DNA from: Terriglobus tenax
Lineage (GTDB): Bacteria; Acidobacteriota; Terriglobia; Terriglobales; Acidobacteriaceae
DNA: 64,000 nucleotides
NCBI RefSeq assembly: GCF_025685395.1
Contig: NZ_JAGSYA010000004.1
Location: 1,488,001-1,552,000 of the forward strand
Direction: 5' to 3'
A program made the translations under genes and the position numbers. Shown here piece after piece: positions 17,111-25,988 of the stretch. A model generated the notes under the pieces. It was not told the DNA's origin. It did not search any database and saw nothing but the letters and a program-made list of their open reading frames with translations. The number at the start of each line of letters is the position of its first letter. The stretch's first letter is position 1.

Positions 17111-18286
17111 ATGAAAATTCTGCGCCTACTTCCCTTCTTTCTCGCGTTGCCGCTTGCCGCACAGCAGCAGCGTGTCGCGCTGACCCCGCCCATGGGCTGG
17201 AACAGCTGGAACCACTTTGCCACCCGCGTGACCGAGGCCGATGTGCGCGGCGCCGCCGACGCCATTGCCGCCAGTGGAATGAAAGATGCCGGCTACGTGT
17301 ACGTAAACATTGATGACGCCTGGGAGGGTAAGCGCGATGCCCAGGGCGTGATCCACTCCAATGAAAAATTCCCGGATATGAAGGCGCTGGGCGACTATAT
17401 CCACTCCAAGGGGCTGAAGTTCGGCATCTACTCCTCCCCCGGACCGCAGACCTGCGCCCGCTATGAGGGCAGCTACCAGCACGAAGAACAGGACGCGAAG
17501 ACCTGGGCTGAGTGGGGTGTGGACTATGTGAAGTACGACCTGTGCAGCTTCCGACCCATCATGAACGCCGCCGCGGCCAAAGACCCTGAACACGCCGAGG
17601 AGATCAAGTTCAAGCTGATGAAGGAAGCCTACGACAAGATGAGCAAGGCGCTGAAGGCCACCGGACGGCCCATCGTGCTCTCACTGTGCCAATACGGCTG
17701 GAACGACGTATGGACGTGGGGTCCGGAGGTAGGAGGCAACCTGTGGCGTACCACCGATGACATTCGCGATAGCTATCTGTCGATGTCGCAGATCGGCTTC
17801 TCGCAGGCAGGCCTGTCCAAGTACGCCGGTCCCGGCCACTGGAACGACCCCGACATGCTGGAGATTGGCAACGGCCTGATGACCGCCGAGGAGTATCGCA
17901 CGCACATGAGCCTGTGGTGCCTTCTGGCCGCTCCCCTGCTGGCCGGCAACGACCTGAGCAAGATGACCGATGAGACTAAGTCAATCCTTCTGAACAAGGA
18001 AGCCATTGCTCTCGATCAGGACCCGCTGGGCAAGCAGGGCGACCGTGTCTGGGCCAAGGGTGCGTTGGAGGTCTGGGCCAAGCCGCTGAGCAATGGCAAG
18101 GTCGCCGTGGGCCTGTTTAATCGCAGCCTTGAGGCCGCTCCGGTCAGCTTCAAGCTCTCCGATGTCGGCGCTAAGTCCGGAGCAAAAGCACGCGACCTGT
18201 GGGCGCATAAGGACCTGGGTGCCCTGAAGGACAGCTACACCTCCACCATTCCGGCGCACGGCGTCGTTCTGCTGAAGCTGGAGTAA
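17111..18286 (+). CDS. Alpha-galactosidase, GH27, secreted
   Basis: 391 aa. Signal peptide (residues 1-18), then the GH27 (beta/alpha)8 barrel: TPPMGWNSWNHF at 25-36, NIDDAWEG with substrate-binding Asp pair, nucleophile Asp143 in YVKYDLC and acid/base Asp217 in WRTTDDI, followed by a C-terminal beta-sandwich from about 300. It releases alpha-galactose from galactomannan or raffinose-type oligosaccharides in the periplasm or outside. Stand-alone gene between the tRNA and a strong terminator. GH27 also contains alpha-N-acetylgalactosaminidases; the sequence alone does not rule this out. Confidence 0.92.
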   Translation: MKILRLLPFFLALPLAAQQQRVALTPPMGWNSWNHFATRVTEADVRGAADAIAASGMKDAGYVYVNIDDAWEGKRDAQGVIHSNEKFPDMKALGDYIHSKGLKFGIYSSPGPQTCARYEGSYQHEEQDAKTWAEWGVDYVKYDLCSFRPIMNAAAAKDPEHAEEIKFKLMKEAYDKMSKALKATGRPIVLSLCQYGWNDVWTWGPEVGGNLWRTTDDIRDSYLSMSQIGFSQAGLSKYAGPGHWNDPDMLEIGNGLMTAEEYRTHMSLWCLLAAPLLAGNDLSKMTDETKSILLNKEAIALDQDPLGKQGDRVWAKGALEVWAKPLSNGKVAVGLFNRSLEAAPVSFKLSDVGAKSGAKARDLWAHKDLGALKDSYTSTIPAHGVVLLKLE

Positions 18287-18300
18287 CGAAATGCTCATTG

Positions 18301-18343
18301 CCCCACTCTTCGCGCTGTTCGCGAAGGGTGGGGTTTCTTATTT
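18301..18343 (+). terminator. Rho-independent terminator after alpha-galactosidase
   Basis: 14-bp stem CCCCACTCTTCGCG (18301-18314) with CGCGAAGGGTGGGG (18320-18333), one G-T pair, 5-nt loop, followed by TTTCTTATTT. It starts 14 nt after the stop codon. Confidence 0.93.
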
Positions 18344-18367
18344 ACTCAGGAAGAGTTGTCATCCCGA

Positions 18368-18453
18368 CCGGAGGGAGACGGAGGCTTCAGCCCGGGCCTA
18401 AAGGCCCAACTTTTGTTGGCGGATTCTGCGGACTGAAGGCCACTGCTCCCTGC
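18368..18453. repeat. Intergenic hairpin repeat with GGCCTAAAGGCC core (copy 1)
   Basis: Nested inverted repeats in the gap between the GH27 terminator and egtD. Outer arms GAGGGAG (18371) and CTCCCT (18447), middle arms GCTTCAG and CTGAAGGC, inner perfect palindrome-like core GGGCCTAAAGGCCC (18394-18407), then a CAACTTTTGTTG hairpin. The same plan, GGAGGGA-ACGG...GGCCTAAAGGCC...CTCCCT, recurs at 28187-28230, so this is a dispersed family. Confidence 0.7.
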
Positions 18454-18461
18454 GAGAAACC

Positions 18462-19445
18462 TTACAAACGCGCCAGTGTGACGGCGAACCAGTCGCGGCG
18501 GTCGCGCCACTGCTGCTCGGCATGGAAGCCCGCATCGGCCAGCAACGATCCCAGGCTCTCCTCCGTGAACTTGTAGCTGTTCTCCGTGTGAATGGTCTCG
18601 CCTGCCTCAAACTCCACCGTGCCCAGCGACGGGAAGGCCACCGTCTGCCGGCGCAGCGCCTGCAGGTGCATCTCGATGCGGCTTTCACGGGGGTTCCAGG
18701 TGGCGATATGGCGGAAACTGCTGGCATCGAAGTTTGCACCCAGGTCACGGTTCAGGCGGTGCAGAACATTCAGGTTGAACTGCGCCGTCACACCCGCTGC
18801 ATCGTTATAGGCGGCAATCAGCGTCTTCTCATCCTTCACCATGTCGGTGCCCAGCAGAAGGGCATCCCCGGGCTGAAGAATGGATGCGAGATTGCGTAGA
18901 ATCGCACGCGCTTCTTCCGGGGAGAAGTTCCCGATCGAAGAACCGATGTAGAGCGCGAGCAAACGACCCTCGACCTGCGGCCGCTGCAGCGGGTCGAGCA
19001 CATAGTTCCGCACCATCGGCACGACATGCACACCCGGCAGGTCGCGTTCCAGCAAGGCACACGCCTCGTCCAGCGCCGAGGCAGACACATCCACCGGGAT
19101 GTAGCGCACGCTTCCCTGCTGCTCCACGGCCTGCTCAAGCAGGATGCCGGTCTTGGTCGCGGTGCCTGCGCCAAGCTCCAGAACGGCAAGCTGCTCCCTT
19201 CCGGCGGCAGCGGCAATCATCGCCGCGCCGTGCTGCCCAAACAGAGCGCGCTCGGTGCGCGTGGGGTAATACTCCGGCAGCTCCGTGATGCGTTCAAACA
19301 GGGCCGAGCCGGCTTCGTCATAAAACAGCCATGGCGAGAGCGACTTCTGCCCTTCCACGAATAATCCGTTGCGGACCTCGCATGCGATCGCGTCCTGCAG
19401 TTCGGGGGTGATACAGACAGGAAGAACGGAAGCAGCAGCACTCAT
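18462..19445 (-). CDS. egtD: L-histidine N-alpha-methyltransferase
   Basis: 327 aa. Trimethylates histidine to hercynine with three SAM, the first step of ergothioneine synthesis. Family-specific features: SPWLFYDEAGSALFERITELPEYYPTRTE split across the N-terminal half, SAM site VLELGAGTATKTGILL, the GSSIGNFSPEEA loop, YNDAAGVTAQFNLNVLHRLNR around the histidine pocket, and a C-terminal ENSYKFTEESLGSLLADAGF. Its ATG overlaps the egtB stop (ATGA, 19442-19445), so egtB is translated first and egtD follows. No egtA, egtC or egtE is seen nearby. Confidence 0.95.
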   Translation of the reverse strand: MSAAASVLPVCITPELQDAIACEVRNGLFVEGQKSLSPWLFYDEAGSALFERITELPEYYPTRTERALFGQHGAAMIAAAAGREQLAVLELGAGTATKTGILLEQAVEQQGSVRYIPVDVSASALDEACALLERDLPGVHVVPMVRNYVLDPLQRPQVEGRLLALYIGSSIGNFSPEEARAILRNLASILQPGDALLLGTDMVKDEKTLIAAYNDAAGVTAQFNLNVLHRLNRDLGANFDASSFRHIATWNPRESRIEMHLQALRRQTVAFPSLGTVEFEAGETIHTENSYKFTEESLGSLLADAGFHAEQQWRDRRDWFAVTLARL

Positions 19446-20728
19446 TCAGATGCTCCATCGGCCAGGCGAATGCCCGAGAACTGCCAGCGCGTGGCCGGCT
19501 GGAAGAAGTTGCGGTAACTGGCGCGCAGGTGGCTGGCCGGAGTCACGCAGGACCCGCCGCGCAGCACCATCTGTGAGCTCATGAATTTGCCGTTGTACTC
19601 ACCCAGTGCACCGGGCAGCGGCTTGTAACCGGGATAGCCCGTGTAGGCGCTGGCGGTCCACTCCCACACATCGCCGAAGACCTGTTGCAACCCCGGACCG
19701 GCGGCTGCGGAAGTGGGATGCAGAACTCCGTGCTCCAATAGGTTGCCGCCAATAGCGAGCGAGCTGGCGGCATGCTCCCACTCAAACTCTGTGGCCAGCC
19801 GCTTTCCTGCCCAGCGGGCAAAGGCATCGGCTTCAAACAGGCTGACGTGGCAGACCGGCGTCTCCGACAGGGTTTCCAGGGGCTGCCAGCCACGCAGGGT
19901 GAAGATCTGCCAGCGGCCCGCCTCGTCCTTGCGCCAGTACAGCGGAGCCTGCCAGTGCTCGCGCTCCACCGTGTCCCAGCCCTCGCTCAGCCATAGCTCC
20001 GGACGCAGATAGCCTCCGTCTTCCATGAAAGTGAGGTACTCGGCGCAGGTGGTCAGGCGCGAGGCCAGCTGATACGGCTCCAGAAAGACGCGATGGCGGG
20101 GTGTTTCGTTATCGAAACAGAACTCGCTTTCGTCATCGCCAATCTCCACCAGGCCGCCTTCAAAGCTCACCCAGTTGATGGGTGGCGCGGGCATCTCGGC
20201 GGCAGGCAATCTACCCTCTGCAAAGGCCGGGTGCAGCGGGTTGGTGAAGAAAGCGTGCTTGATGTCGGTGGCGATCAGTTCCAGGTGCTGCTGTTCGTGG
20301 TGCAGACCTAGCTGGATACGGTCCAGGGCATCCTCAGGAGCTCCTGCTTCCAGAAAGCGGTCCATTGCCTGATTCACATGCTGGCGGAAGGCGAGGATTT
20401 CGCTCAGACCCGGACGCGAAAAGGAGGCACGCAGCTTCTTCTCGGGCATCTCGCCCAGAGCCTTGTAGTAGCTGTTGAACAGCCATACGAATCGCTCATC
20501 GAAGGGCCGGTAGCCCGCAACAAACTCTCGCAGGACAAAGGTCTCAAAAAACCAGCTGGTATGCGCCAGGTGCCATTTGGTGGGACTGGCCTCCTCGCAG
20601 GACTGCACCATCATGTCTTCTGCCGTCAGGTGACGACAAAGCTCCTCCGTCGCGCTTCGCACCTCGCGAAAGCGCACACGCATAAGGCCAGCATTTGCTT
20701 GCTCCCCTGCGGCATGTCCAATCGGCAT
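19442..20728 (-). CDS. egtB: Ergothioneine biosynthesis sulfoxide synthase
   Basis: 428 aa. Non-haem iron enzyme that joins hercynine to a thiol (gamma-glutamylcysteine or cysteine) using O2. N-terminal DinB-like iron domain with WHLAHTSWFFETF (His56) and HHEQQH (His144, His148) as the three-His site, and a C-terminal formylglycine-generating-enzyme-like domain ending VLRGGSCVTPASHLRASYRNFF. A tandem Tyr pair at 87-88 in FNSYYKALGE resembles the Tyr pair described for the cysteine-using EgtB of Chloracidobacterium thermophilum; by this I infer use of cysteine, which also fits the missing egtA and egtC. Followed by egtD with a 4-nt overlap. Confidence 0.94.
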   Translation of the reverse strand: MPIGHAAGEQANAGLMRVRFREVRSATEELCRHLTAEDMMVQSCEEASPTKWHLAHTSWFFETFVLREFVAGYRPFDERFVWLFNSYYKALGEMPEKKLRASFSRPGLSEILAFRQHVNQAMDRFLEAGAPEDALDRIQLGLHHEQQHLELIATDIKHAFFTNPLHPAFAEGRLPAAEMPAPPINWVSFEGGLVEIGDDESEFCFDNETPRHRVFLEPYQLASRLTTCAEYLTFMEDGGYLRPELWLSEGWDTVEREHWQAPLYWRKDEAGRWQIFTLRGWQPLETLSETPVCHVSLFEADAFARWAGKRLATEFEWEHAASSLAIGGNLLEHGVLHPTSAAAGPGLQQVFGDVWEWTASAYTGYPGYKPLPGALGEYNGKFMSSQMVLRGGSCVTPASHLRASYRNFFQPATRWQFSGIRLADGASE

Positions 20729-20817
20729 CGTATTCCTCGCTGGTAATGGGTTCAGATGCGGCAGGCGGCGAGCTTGTTGCTCTTTTTCAAACAGACCTAA
20801 TTTTGCCCTGAAATTTG

Positions 20818-21519
20818 TTACACGGAGCTGAACAACTTTGCCAGGCCATAAGCCGCACCCGCGGCCAGTCCGCCCACCAGTACCGTCTGCGCGGCGCTGC
20901 GCAACCAGGGGGTCCCCAGAAGCCTGCCCTTCACTCCGCCGAAGACGGCCAGCGCCAGCAGCGTAATGCCTACGGAAACTCTGAGAGCCTCCGCCGCATC
21001 CGGCAGCAGAATGTAGGGCAGCAGGGGCACCATGCCTCCGGCAATATAGGAGCCCGCAATCGTCGCAGCGCTCACAATGGCTCTCTTCGGGTCAGGCTTC
21101 TCCAACCCAAGCTCGAAGCGCATCATGAAGTCGACCCACGCCTTCGGATTGCGCTTCAGGGCAGCGAGTACCGGCTCACTCTCCTGCCGGGTAACGCCAT
21201 ACTGCTCAAAGATCTCGTAAATCTCCTCTTCTTCATCATGCGTGCGGGTCACAATCTCGTCCTCTTCACGGCGCCGCTCGCTGGCGTAGTGTTCGGAGTC
21301 GCCACGCGCGGCCAGGTAACCGCCCAGGCCCATGGCCAGCGATCCGGCGGCTATCTCCGCCAGTCCCGCCAGAACAACGACATGCGTATTCGCCACCGCG
21401 CCGCTCAGACCGGCGGCCAGGGCAAAGGGGACGGTCAGACCATCGGAGAGACCGATGACGACATCGCGGACCGTGTCGCCGGACTGGAAGTGCTGCTCAT
21501 CGTGCACAGCAGAGTTCAT
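20818..21519 (-). CDS. VIT1/CCC1-family iron/manganese transporter
   Basis: 233 aa. N-terminal helix pair starting TVRDVVIGLSDGLTVPFALAAGL, the VIT1/Ccc1 signature, then a long acidic cytoplasmic segment EEDEIVTRTHDEEEEIYEIFEQ that in the family binds Fe2+ before transport, and three more helices (IAGGMVPLLPYIL and the C-terminal pair). It moves Fe2+ or Mn2+ out of the cytoplasm by H+ antiport. Start chosen at 21517-21519 where the family begins; a longer frame has no similarity. Upstream of egtB on the same strand, 89 nt apart. Confidence 0.9.
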   Translation of the reverse strand: MNSAVHDEQHFQSGDTVRDVVIGLSDGLTVPFALAAGLSGAVANTHVVVLAGLAEIAAGSLAMGLGGYLAARGDSEHYASERRREEDEIVTRTHDEEEEIYEIFEQYGVTRQESEPVLAALKRNPKAWVDFMMRFELGLEKPDPKRAIVSAATIAGSYIAGGMVPLLPYILLPDAAEALRVSVGITLLALAVFGGVKGRLLGTPWLRSAAQTVLVGGLAAGAAYGLAKLFSSV

Positions 21520-21625
21520 CGGTAGGAGTGTATCGCGGGGACAAAAAATTACTCTCGCCAATCGAGTCTTTCGGCGCAAAAAACCGTCTCTGTGTGTAGA
21601 CATTCCCACAAGAGGTATGACCAAC

Positions 21626-22399
21626 ATGGCACGTCTGGCAGCCCGGTTTCTATCGCTCATTGGCCTTTCCGTTCTCTCGGTTAGCACTTTGCCCGCGCAG
21701 ATGATGGGGCAAATGGGCGGTCCCGGTGGCGGCCAGGCCGTGCGTGGCACCGTAACTGCCACCGCTGCTGACAGCATCTCCATCAAGGGCGATGACGGCG
21801 CCAGCTACAAGGTCGTGGTCACCAATAACACCCGCATCCTGCAGCAGCGCGAACCGGTCAAAGCGGCCGACATTAAGGCAGGCGAGTATATCGTCGCCAT
21901 GGGGCAGACCGATGAGGCGACCAAGGAAGTCCACGCTGGCATGGTGATGGTGATGACCGCCGAGCAGGCGGCACAGGCCAAGGCGCGCGCCGCAGAGATG
22001 CAGGCCAGCCTCGGAAAGACCTGGATCACCGGCAAGATCACCGCGATGGACGAGGCCAGGCTGACCATCGAACGCCCGGACAAGGTCTCCCAGGTCATCG
22101 AATTGGACGAGAATACCTCCATGCATCGCGGCGGACGTGGCGCCATGATGGCCATGGGAATGGGCGGCCAGGGCGGCGGCATGGGCATGCGCCGCAACCA
22201 GGACAACCAGCAGCAGGGGCCTCCGCCTGAAGGTGAAGCCATTACCCTGGCCGACATCAAGGTAGGCGACAACATCACCGCGCAGGGAGCTCTGAAGGGC
22301 AATACCTTCGTCCCCAAGACACTGAATGTTCTGCCCCAGGGAGGGCGTCGCGGTCCCCGGCCCGGTGGCGACAACCAACAGGCCCCTCCGCAGCAGTAA
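21626..22399 (+). CDS. Secreted DUF5666-like protein, Gly/Met-rich
   Basis: 257 aa from ATG 21626; AGAGG is 10 nt before it, while the in-frame ATG at 21617 is too close. Signal peptide to about residue 22 (PAQ end). Two copies of a small OB-like beta domain of the DUF5666 kind: VRGTVTATAADSISIKGDDG and later WITGKITAMDEARLTIERPDK, each ending in a Leu-x-x-x-I-K-x-G-D/E turn (DIKAGEYIVAMG, DIKVGDNITAQG). Between them a Met/Gly-rich stretch AMGMGGQGGGMGMRR that could bind copper or be flexible. It precedes the giant TonB receptor by 96 nt and shares its Gly-rich style. Confidence 0.75.
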   Translation: MARLAARFLSLIGLSVLSVSTLPAQMMGQMGGPGGGQAVRGTVTATAADSISIKGDDGASYKVVVTNNTRILQQREPVKAADIKAGEYIVAMGQTDEATKEVHAGMVMVMTAEQAAQAKARAAEMQASLGKTWITGKITAMDEARLTIERPDKVSQVIELDENTSMHRGGRGAMMAMGMGGQGGGMGMRRNQDNQQQGPPPEGEAITLADIKVGDNITAQGALKGNTFVPKTLNVLPQGGRRGPRPGGDNQQAPPQQ

Positions 22400-22495
22400 A
22401 CCCGGCTTTGGAACCATGATGACTTCCGGCTGCTAACCGCAGGCCAACCCGGCATTTCTAATCGCCGCATTCACGTTTTTCTGGAGATCGATATC

Positions 22496-25400
22496 GTGCA
22501 AACGGCATGCATCGCCATGGTGTCGCTGGTGCTTCTGACCTCAGCCACAGCGCAGGAGGCCACACCCGCCGCGCCCGCTCCATCCGCCGCGGCCGTCGCC
22601 GAGGTGCAGGGTGGCACGGTCCGCGGCTCGGTAAAGACCGGCAGCACACCGCTGCCCGGCGTCGCCATTACCGCCACCAATACGCTGACCGGCAAGAAGT
22701 ACACCACCAGCACCGACATTACGGGCGCTTTCCAGATGGCGATTCCGCGCAACGGTCGCTACGTCATCAAGGCAGAGCTTGCTGCCTTCGCCGCAGACAC
22801 CAAGGAAGTGCTGTTCAACGCTACCTCTCCGCGCGAAGCGACCGCGGAGTTCGGGCTGCAACTGGCCAGCCGTGTTGCAGCCGCCGAACAGCAGCAGACC
22901 GCCACCGCAGCACGCGTTCAGAACGGCCTGCAGTCGCTGGCCGTGGCGGGCATGGGCGATGCCAATACGGCTGATGCCTCAACCGGCACAGCCAACACAG
23001 GCGTCTCTATGCCTACGATCTCCGGCTTTGGCGACAGCTCCGCCACTGAGTCGGTTGCCGTGACCGGGCAGATGGGCCAGACAAACGGACTGGCGAACTT
23101 CAACGAAGACGAGATCCGTAACCGCATTGAAGACGCCATGGCGCAGGCGCGCACACAGGGCGGCGGGCAGGGAGATCAGATCAATGCCGTGGTCAGCATG
23201 ATTGGTGGCATGATGGCCGGCGGCGGTCCAGGCGGTGGTGGTGGCTTCGGTGGGCCCGGTGGCGGAGGCCCCGGCGGAGGCGGTGGCATGATGATCGCCG
23301 GGGGCGGTGGACGCGGCGGCTTCCGTAATATGAATCCCACCCAGCTGCACGGTTCCCTGTATTACCGCGGCGGAAACGGTGCTCTGGATGCCACCAGCTT
23401 CTCGCTGACCGGCAATGCGGTCAAACCCTCCTATTCCAATAACGCGTTTGGCCTTTCGCTTACCGGGTCGCCTTATATTCCGGGCTTGTTCAAACCAAGC
23501 ACCAAGCAGTTCTTCTTCCTGAACGCCCAGGGCACACGGAACACGACACCGCAGAACCTGTACGGCACGGTTCCGACGATGGCCCAGCGGACAGGCGACT
23601 TCTCTGGCTATATGCCCAGCGGAGCGACGGCCGTCGTACCGATCTATGACCCGCAGACCGGATCGCAGTTCACCTGCAATGGACAGGCGAATGTCATCTG
23701 CGGCAACCGCATTACCTCGCAGGCAGCGGCGCTGCTGAATTACTACCCGGCGCCGAACCTGGCCACCACCAACTCCCGCGGCTTCAACTATCAGACTATC
23801 GCCACCTCGGAACAGAACCAGTGGACCCTGAACACGCGCTTCGTGCGGAACTTCGGCCAGGCCAGCGGTCCCTTTGGCGGACGCTTCGGCGGAGCGGGCG
23901 GACGGCAACAGGCCGGCACCGCAGCCAGCCGCCGGCAACAGCAGCAGGCGCTGCGGCAGAACATCAATGTCGGCTTCAACTACTCGAACTCCGACTCGAC
24001 GACGCCCAACATCTTCTCTGCTTTGAATACCTCCGGCACCTCTACCGGCTATGGTCTGACGCTTGGCTACACCATCGGCAAGGGCAGGCTGAACAACAAC
24101 GCCACGCTGACCTGGAACCGCAGCCATGCCTTTACCGCGAACCTGTACACCAACCAGTCAAACCCCGCGCTGGCGGCGGGCATTCAGGTGGGGACCTCTG
24201 CCATCCAGTCCAACCCGCTGTACTACGGCCTGCCCTCGCTCTCCATCACCAACTTCACCGGCTTCAGCAGCACCTCGCCCTCAGACAAAGTCAACCAGAC
24301 CTTCTCCTTCTCTGACTTTGTGGGCTGGAACCACGGCAAGCACAACTTCCGTTTCGGCTTCGATATCCGCCGCGTTCATGCCGACTCCATCGGCGGCAAC
24401 AATACTGTTGGTTCGTTCACCTTCAGCGGCTATGCGACCCAGGCTCCCGGAACCACCACCGGCGGCGCGGGCTTTGCCGACCTGCTGCTGGGGCTGCCGC
24501 AGCAGTCGAAGATCCAGGCCGGCCTCTACAAGAACTACCTCCGCGAGTGGGTCTACGACGGCTACGTACAGGATGACTATCGCCTGGCCAGCGGCCTGAC
24601 GCTGAACTACGGCATCCGCTATGAGTACTTCGCGCCCTACGTGGAGAAGAACAACCACCTGGTGAACCTGGACCATAATGCTGACTTCAGTCAGGTCTCC
24701 GTGGTTCTGCCCGGAGCCTCAGGCCCCTACACCGGCAACTTTCCACGTTCTCTGGTCAATCCCTATCGCGGCATGTTCGCTCCGCGTTTCGGCCTGGCAT
24801 GGCGTCCCAAGTTCGTGAAGCAGACCGTCGTCCGCGCGGGCTACGGCATGAACTACAACACGACCCAGTACGGCAGCTTCGCCAACTCGCTGTCGAACCA
24901 GCAACCCTTCGCCATTACGCAGACCAACGTAGCCAACCAGCAGGGTTGCGGCGTGCTGCAACTGGCCAACGCCTTCAACTGCTCCACCGCCGTTGTGCAG
25001 AACAACTTCGCCGTGAACCGCGATTACAGGCTGGCGCGCGTCAACATCTGGAACCTGGACATCCAGCACACCTTCGGCATGGGCATTGTGCTGAACGTGG
25101 GCTACAACGGCACCACCGCGGGCGACCTGGATATGCGCCGCGCTCCTAACCGCACGGCCACCGGGCTGACCACCAGCGGAGCGCAGGCTTTCACCTACGA
25201 AGACTCCTCCGGCTATTCCCGCTTCAACGCCCTCACCGTAAATGCGCGCAAGCGCATGCAGAAGGGCATCAGCCTGGGTGCGACCTACCAGTACGGTCAC
25301 TCGATCGACAACGCCAGCTCCATCGGAGGCGGCTCCGCTACCATCGCGCAGAACGATCAGCGGCTTGACCTGGAAGAAGGCAACTCCAGCTTCGACGTTC

Positions 25401-25942
25401 GCCACAAGGTCACCGGCAACTATGTCTTTGAGTTCCCCTTCGGTCCTAATCGCGCCTTCCTGGCCAACGGCGGTGTGTGGTCGCACATTCTGAATAACTG
25501 GAACGTCTCCGGCAACTTTACCTTTGCCACCGGAACGTACTACACGCCGCAGTACTCCGGCACCACCGCGCAGACTTCCACCGGCGGCAACTACACGCTG
25601 CGCCCGGACCGTGACTTCTCGCAGTCCACTGCCGGACCCGGCACGCTGTCAAAGTGGTTCAACACCGAAGCGTTCTTCCGCGAGTCGAACCCGACGCACT
25701 TTGGCAACTCCTCGCGCAACTCCATCCGCGGCCCGGGCACCGTCAGCAATGACATGGCGCTGGCACGCAACTTCAGCTTTGGCGAAACGCGCGGACTCGA
25801 GACACGCTTCTCGGCAACCAACGTCTTCAATACCCTGCAGTACTCGGGCATCAACACCACGGTCAACTCACCCACCTTTGGCCAGGTCACAGGCGCGGCA
25901 AACATGCGGCGCATCACCTTCATGGCACGATACCGGTTCTAG
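22496..25942 (+). CDS. Oar-like TonB-dependent receptor with glycine-rich insertion
   Basis: 1148 aa from a GTG start with GGAG upstream. Signal peptide (1-20), carboxypeptidase-regulatory-like beta domain (about 38-125, GTVRGSVKTGSTPLPGVAITA), a poorly conserved plug region with a 39-residue Gly/Met tract at 237-275, then the large 22-strand barrel with repeated aromatic strand ends and a C-terminal MARYRF, which is the outer-membrane insertion signal. Imports an unknown large substrate with TonB energy. A second Gly/Gln/Arg-rich loop (FGGRFGGAGGRQQ) lies around residues 462-485. Followed 46 nt on by the VWA protein; DUF5666 gene precedes. Confidence 0.9.
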   Translation: MQTACIAMVSLVLLTSATAQEATPAAPAPSAAAVAEVQGGTVRGSVKTGSTPLPGVAITATNTLTGKKYTTSTDITGAFQMAIPRNGRYVIKAELAAFAADTKEVLFNATSPREATAEFGLQLASRVAAAEQQQTATAARVQNGLQSLAVAGMGDANTADASTGTANTGVSMPTISGFGDSSATESVAVTGQMGQTNGLANFNEDEIRNRIEDAMAQARTQGGGQGDQINAVVSMIGGMMAGGGPGGGGGFGGPGGGGPGGGGGMMIAGGGGRGGFRNMNPTQLHGSLYYRGGNGALDATSFSLTGNAVKPSYSNNAFGLSLTGSPYIPGLFKPSTKQFFFLNAQGTRNTTPQNLYGTVPTMAQRTGDFSGYMPSGATAVVPIYDPQTGSQFTCNGQANVICGNRITSQAAALLNYYPAPNLATTNSRGFNYQTIATSEQNQWTLNTRFVRNFGQASGPFGGRFGGAGGRQQAGTAASRRQQQQALRQNINVGFNYSNSDSTTPNIFSALNTSGTSTGYGLTLGYTIGKGRLNNNATLTWNRSHAFTANLYTNQSNPALAAGIQVGTSAIQSNPLYYGLPSLSITNFTGFSSTSPSDKVNQTFSFSDFVGWNHGKHNFRFGFDIRRVHADSIGGNNTVGSFTFSGYATQAPGTTTGGAGFADLLLGLPQQSKIQAGLYKNYLREWVYDGYVQDDYRLASGLTLNYGIRYEYFAPYVEKNNHLVNLDHNADFSQVSVVLPGASGPYTGNFPRSLVNPYRGMFAPRFGLAWRPKFVKQTVVRAGYGMNYNTTQYGSFANSLSNQQPFAITQTNVANQQGCGVLQLANAFNCSTAVVQNNFAVNRDYRLARVNIWNLDIQHTFGMGIVLNVGYNGTTAGDLDMRRAPNRTATGLTTSGAQAFTYEDSSGYSRFNALTVNARKRMQKGISLGATYQYGHSIDNASSIGGGSATIAQNDQRLDLEEGNSSFDVRHKVTGNYVFEFPFGPNRAFLANGGVWSHILNNWNVSGNFTFATGTYYTPQYSGTTAQTSTGGNYTLRPDRDFSQSTAGPGTLSKWFNTEAFFRESNPTHFGNSSRNSIRGPGTVSNDMALARNFSFGETRGLETRFSATNVFNTLQYSGINTTVNSPTFGQVTGAANMRRITFMARYRF

Positions 25943-25988
25943 TTAGATCGCGTGATAGCTGGATGATGGGAAAGGCATAGAGACGGGT

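Noticed and set aside
22979-24127. Minus-strand open frame of about 380 codons across the giant TonB receptor
   Set aside because: The reverse frame reflects Gly codons and barrel strands; no ribosome binding site or domain.
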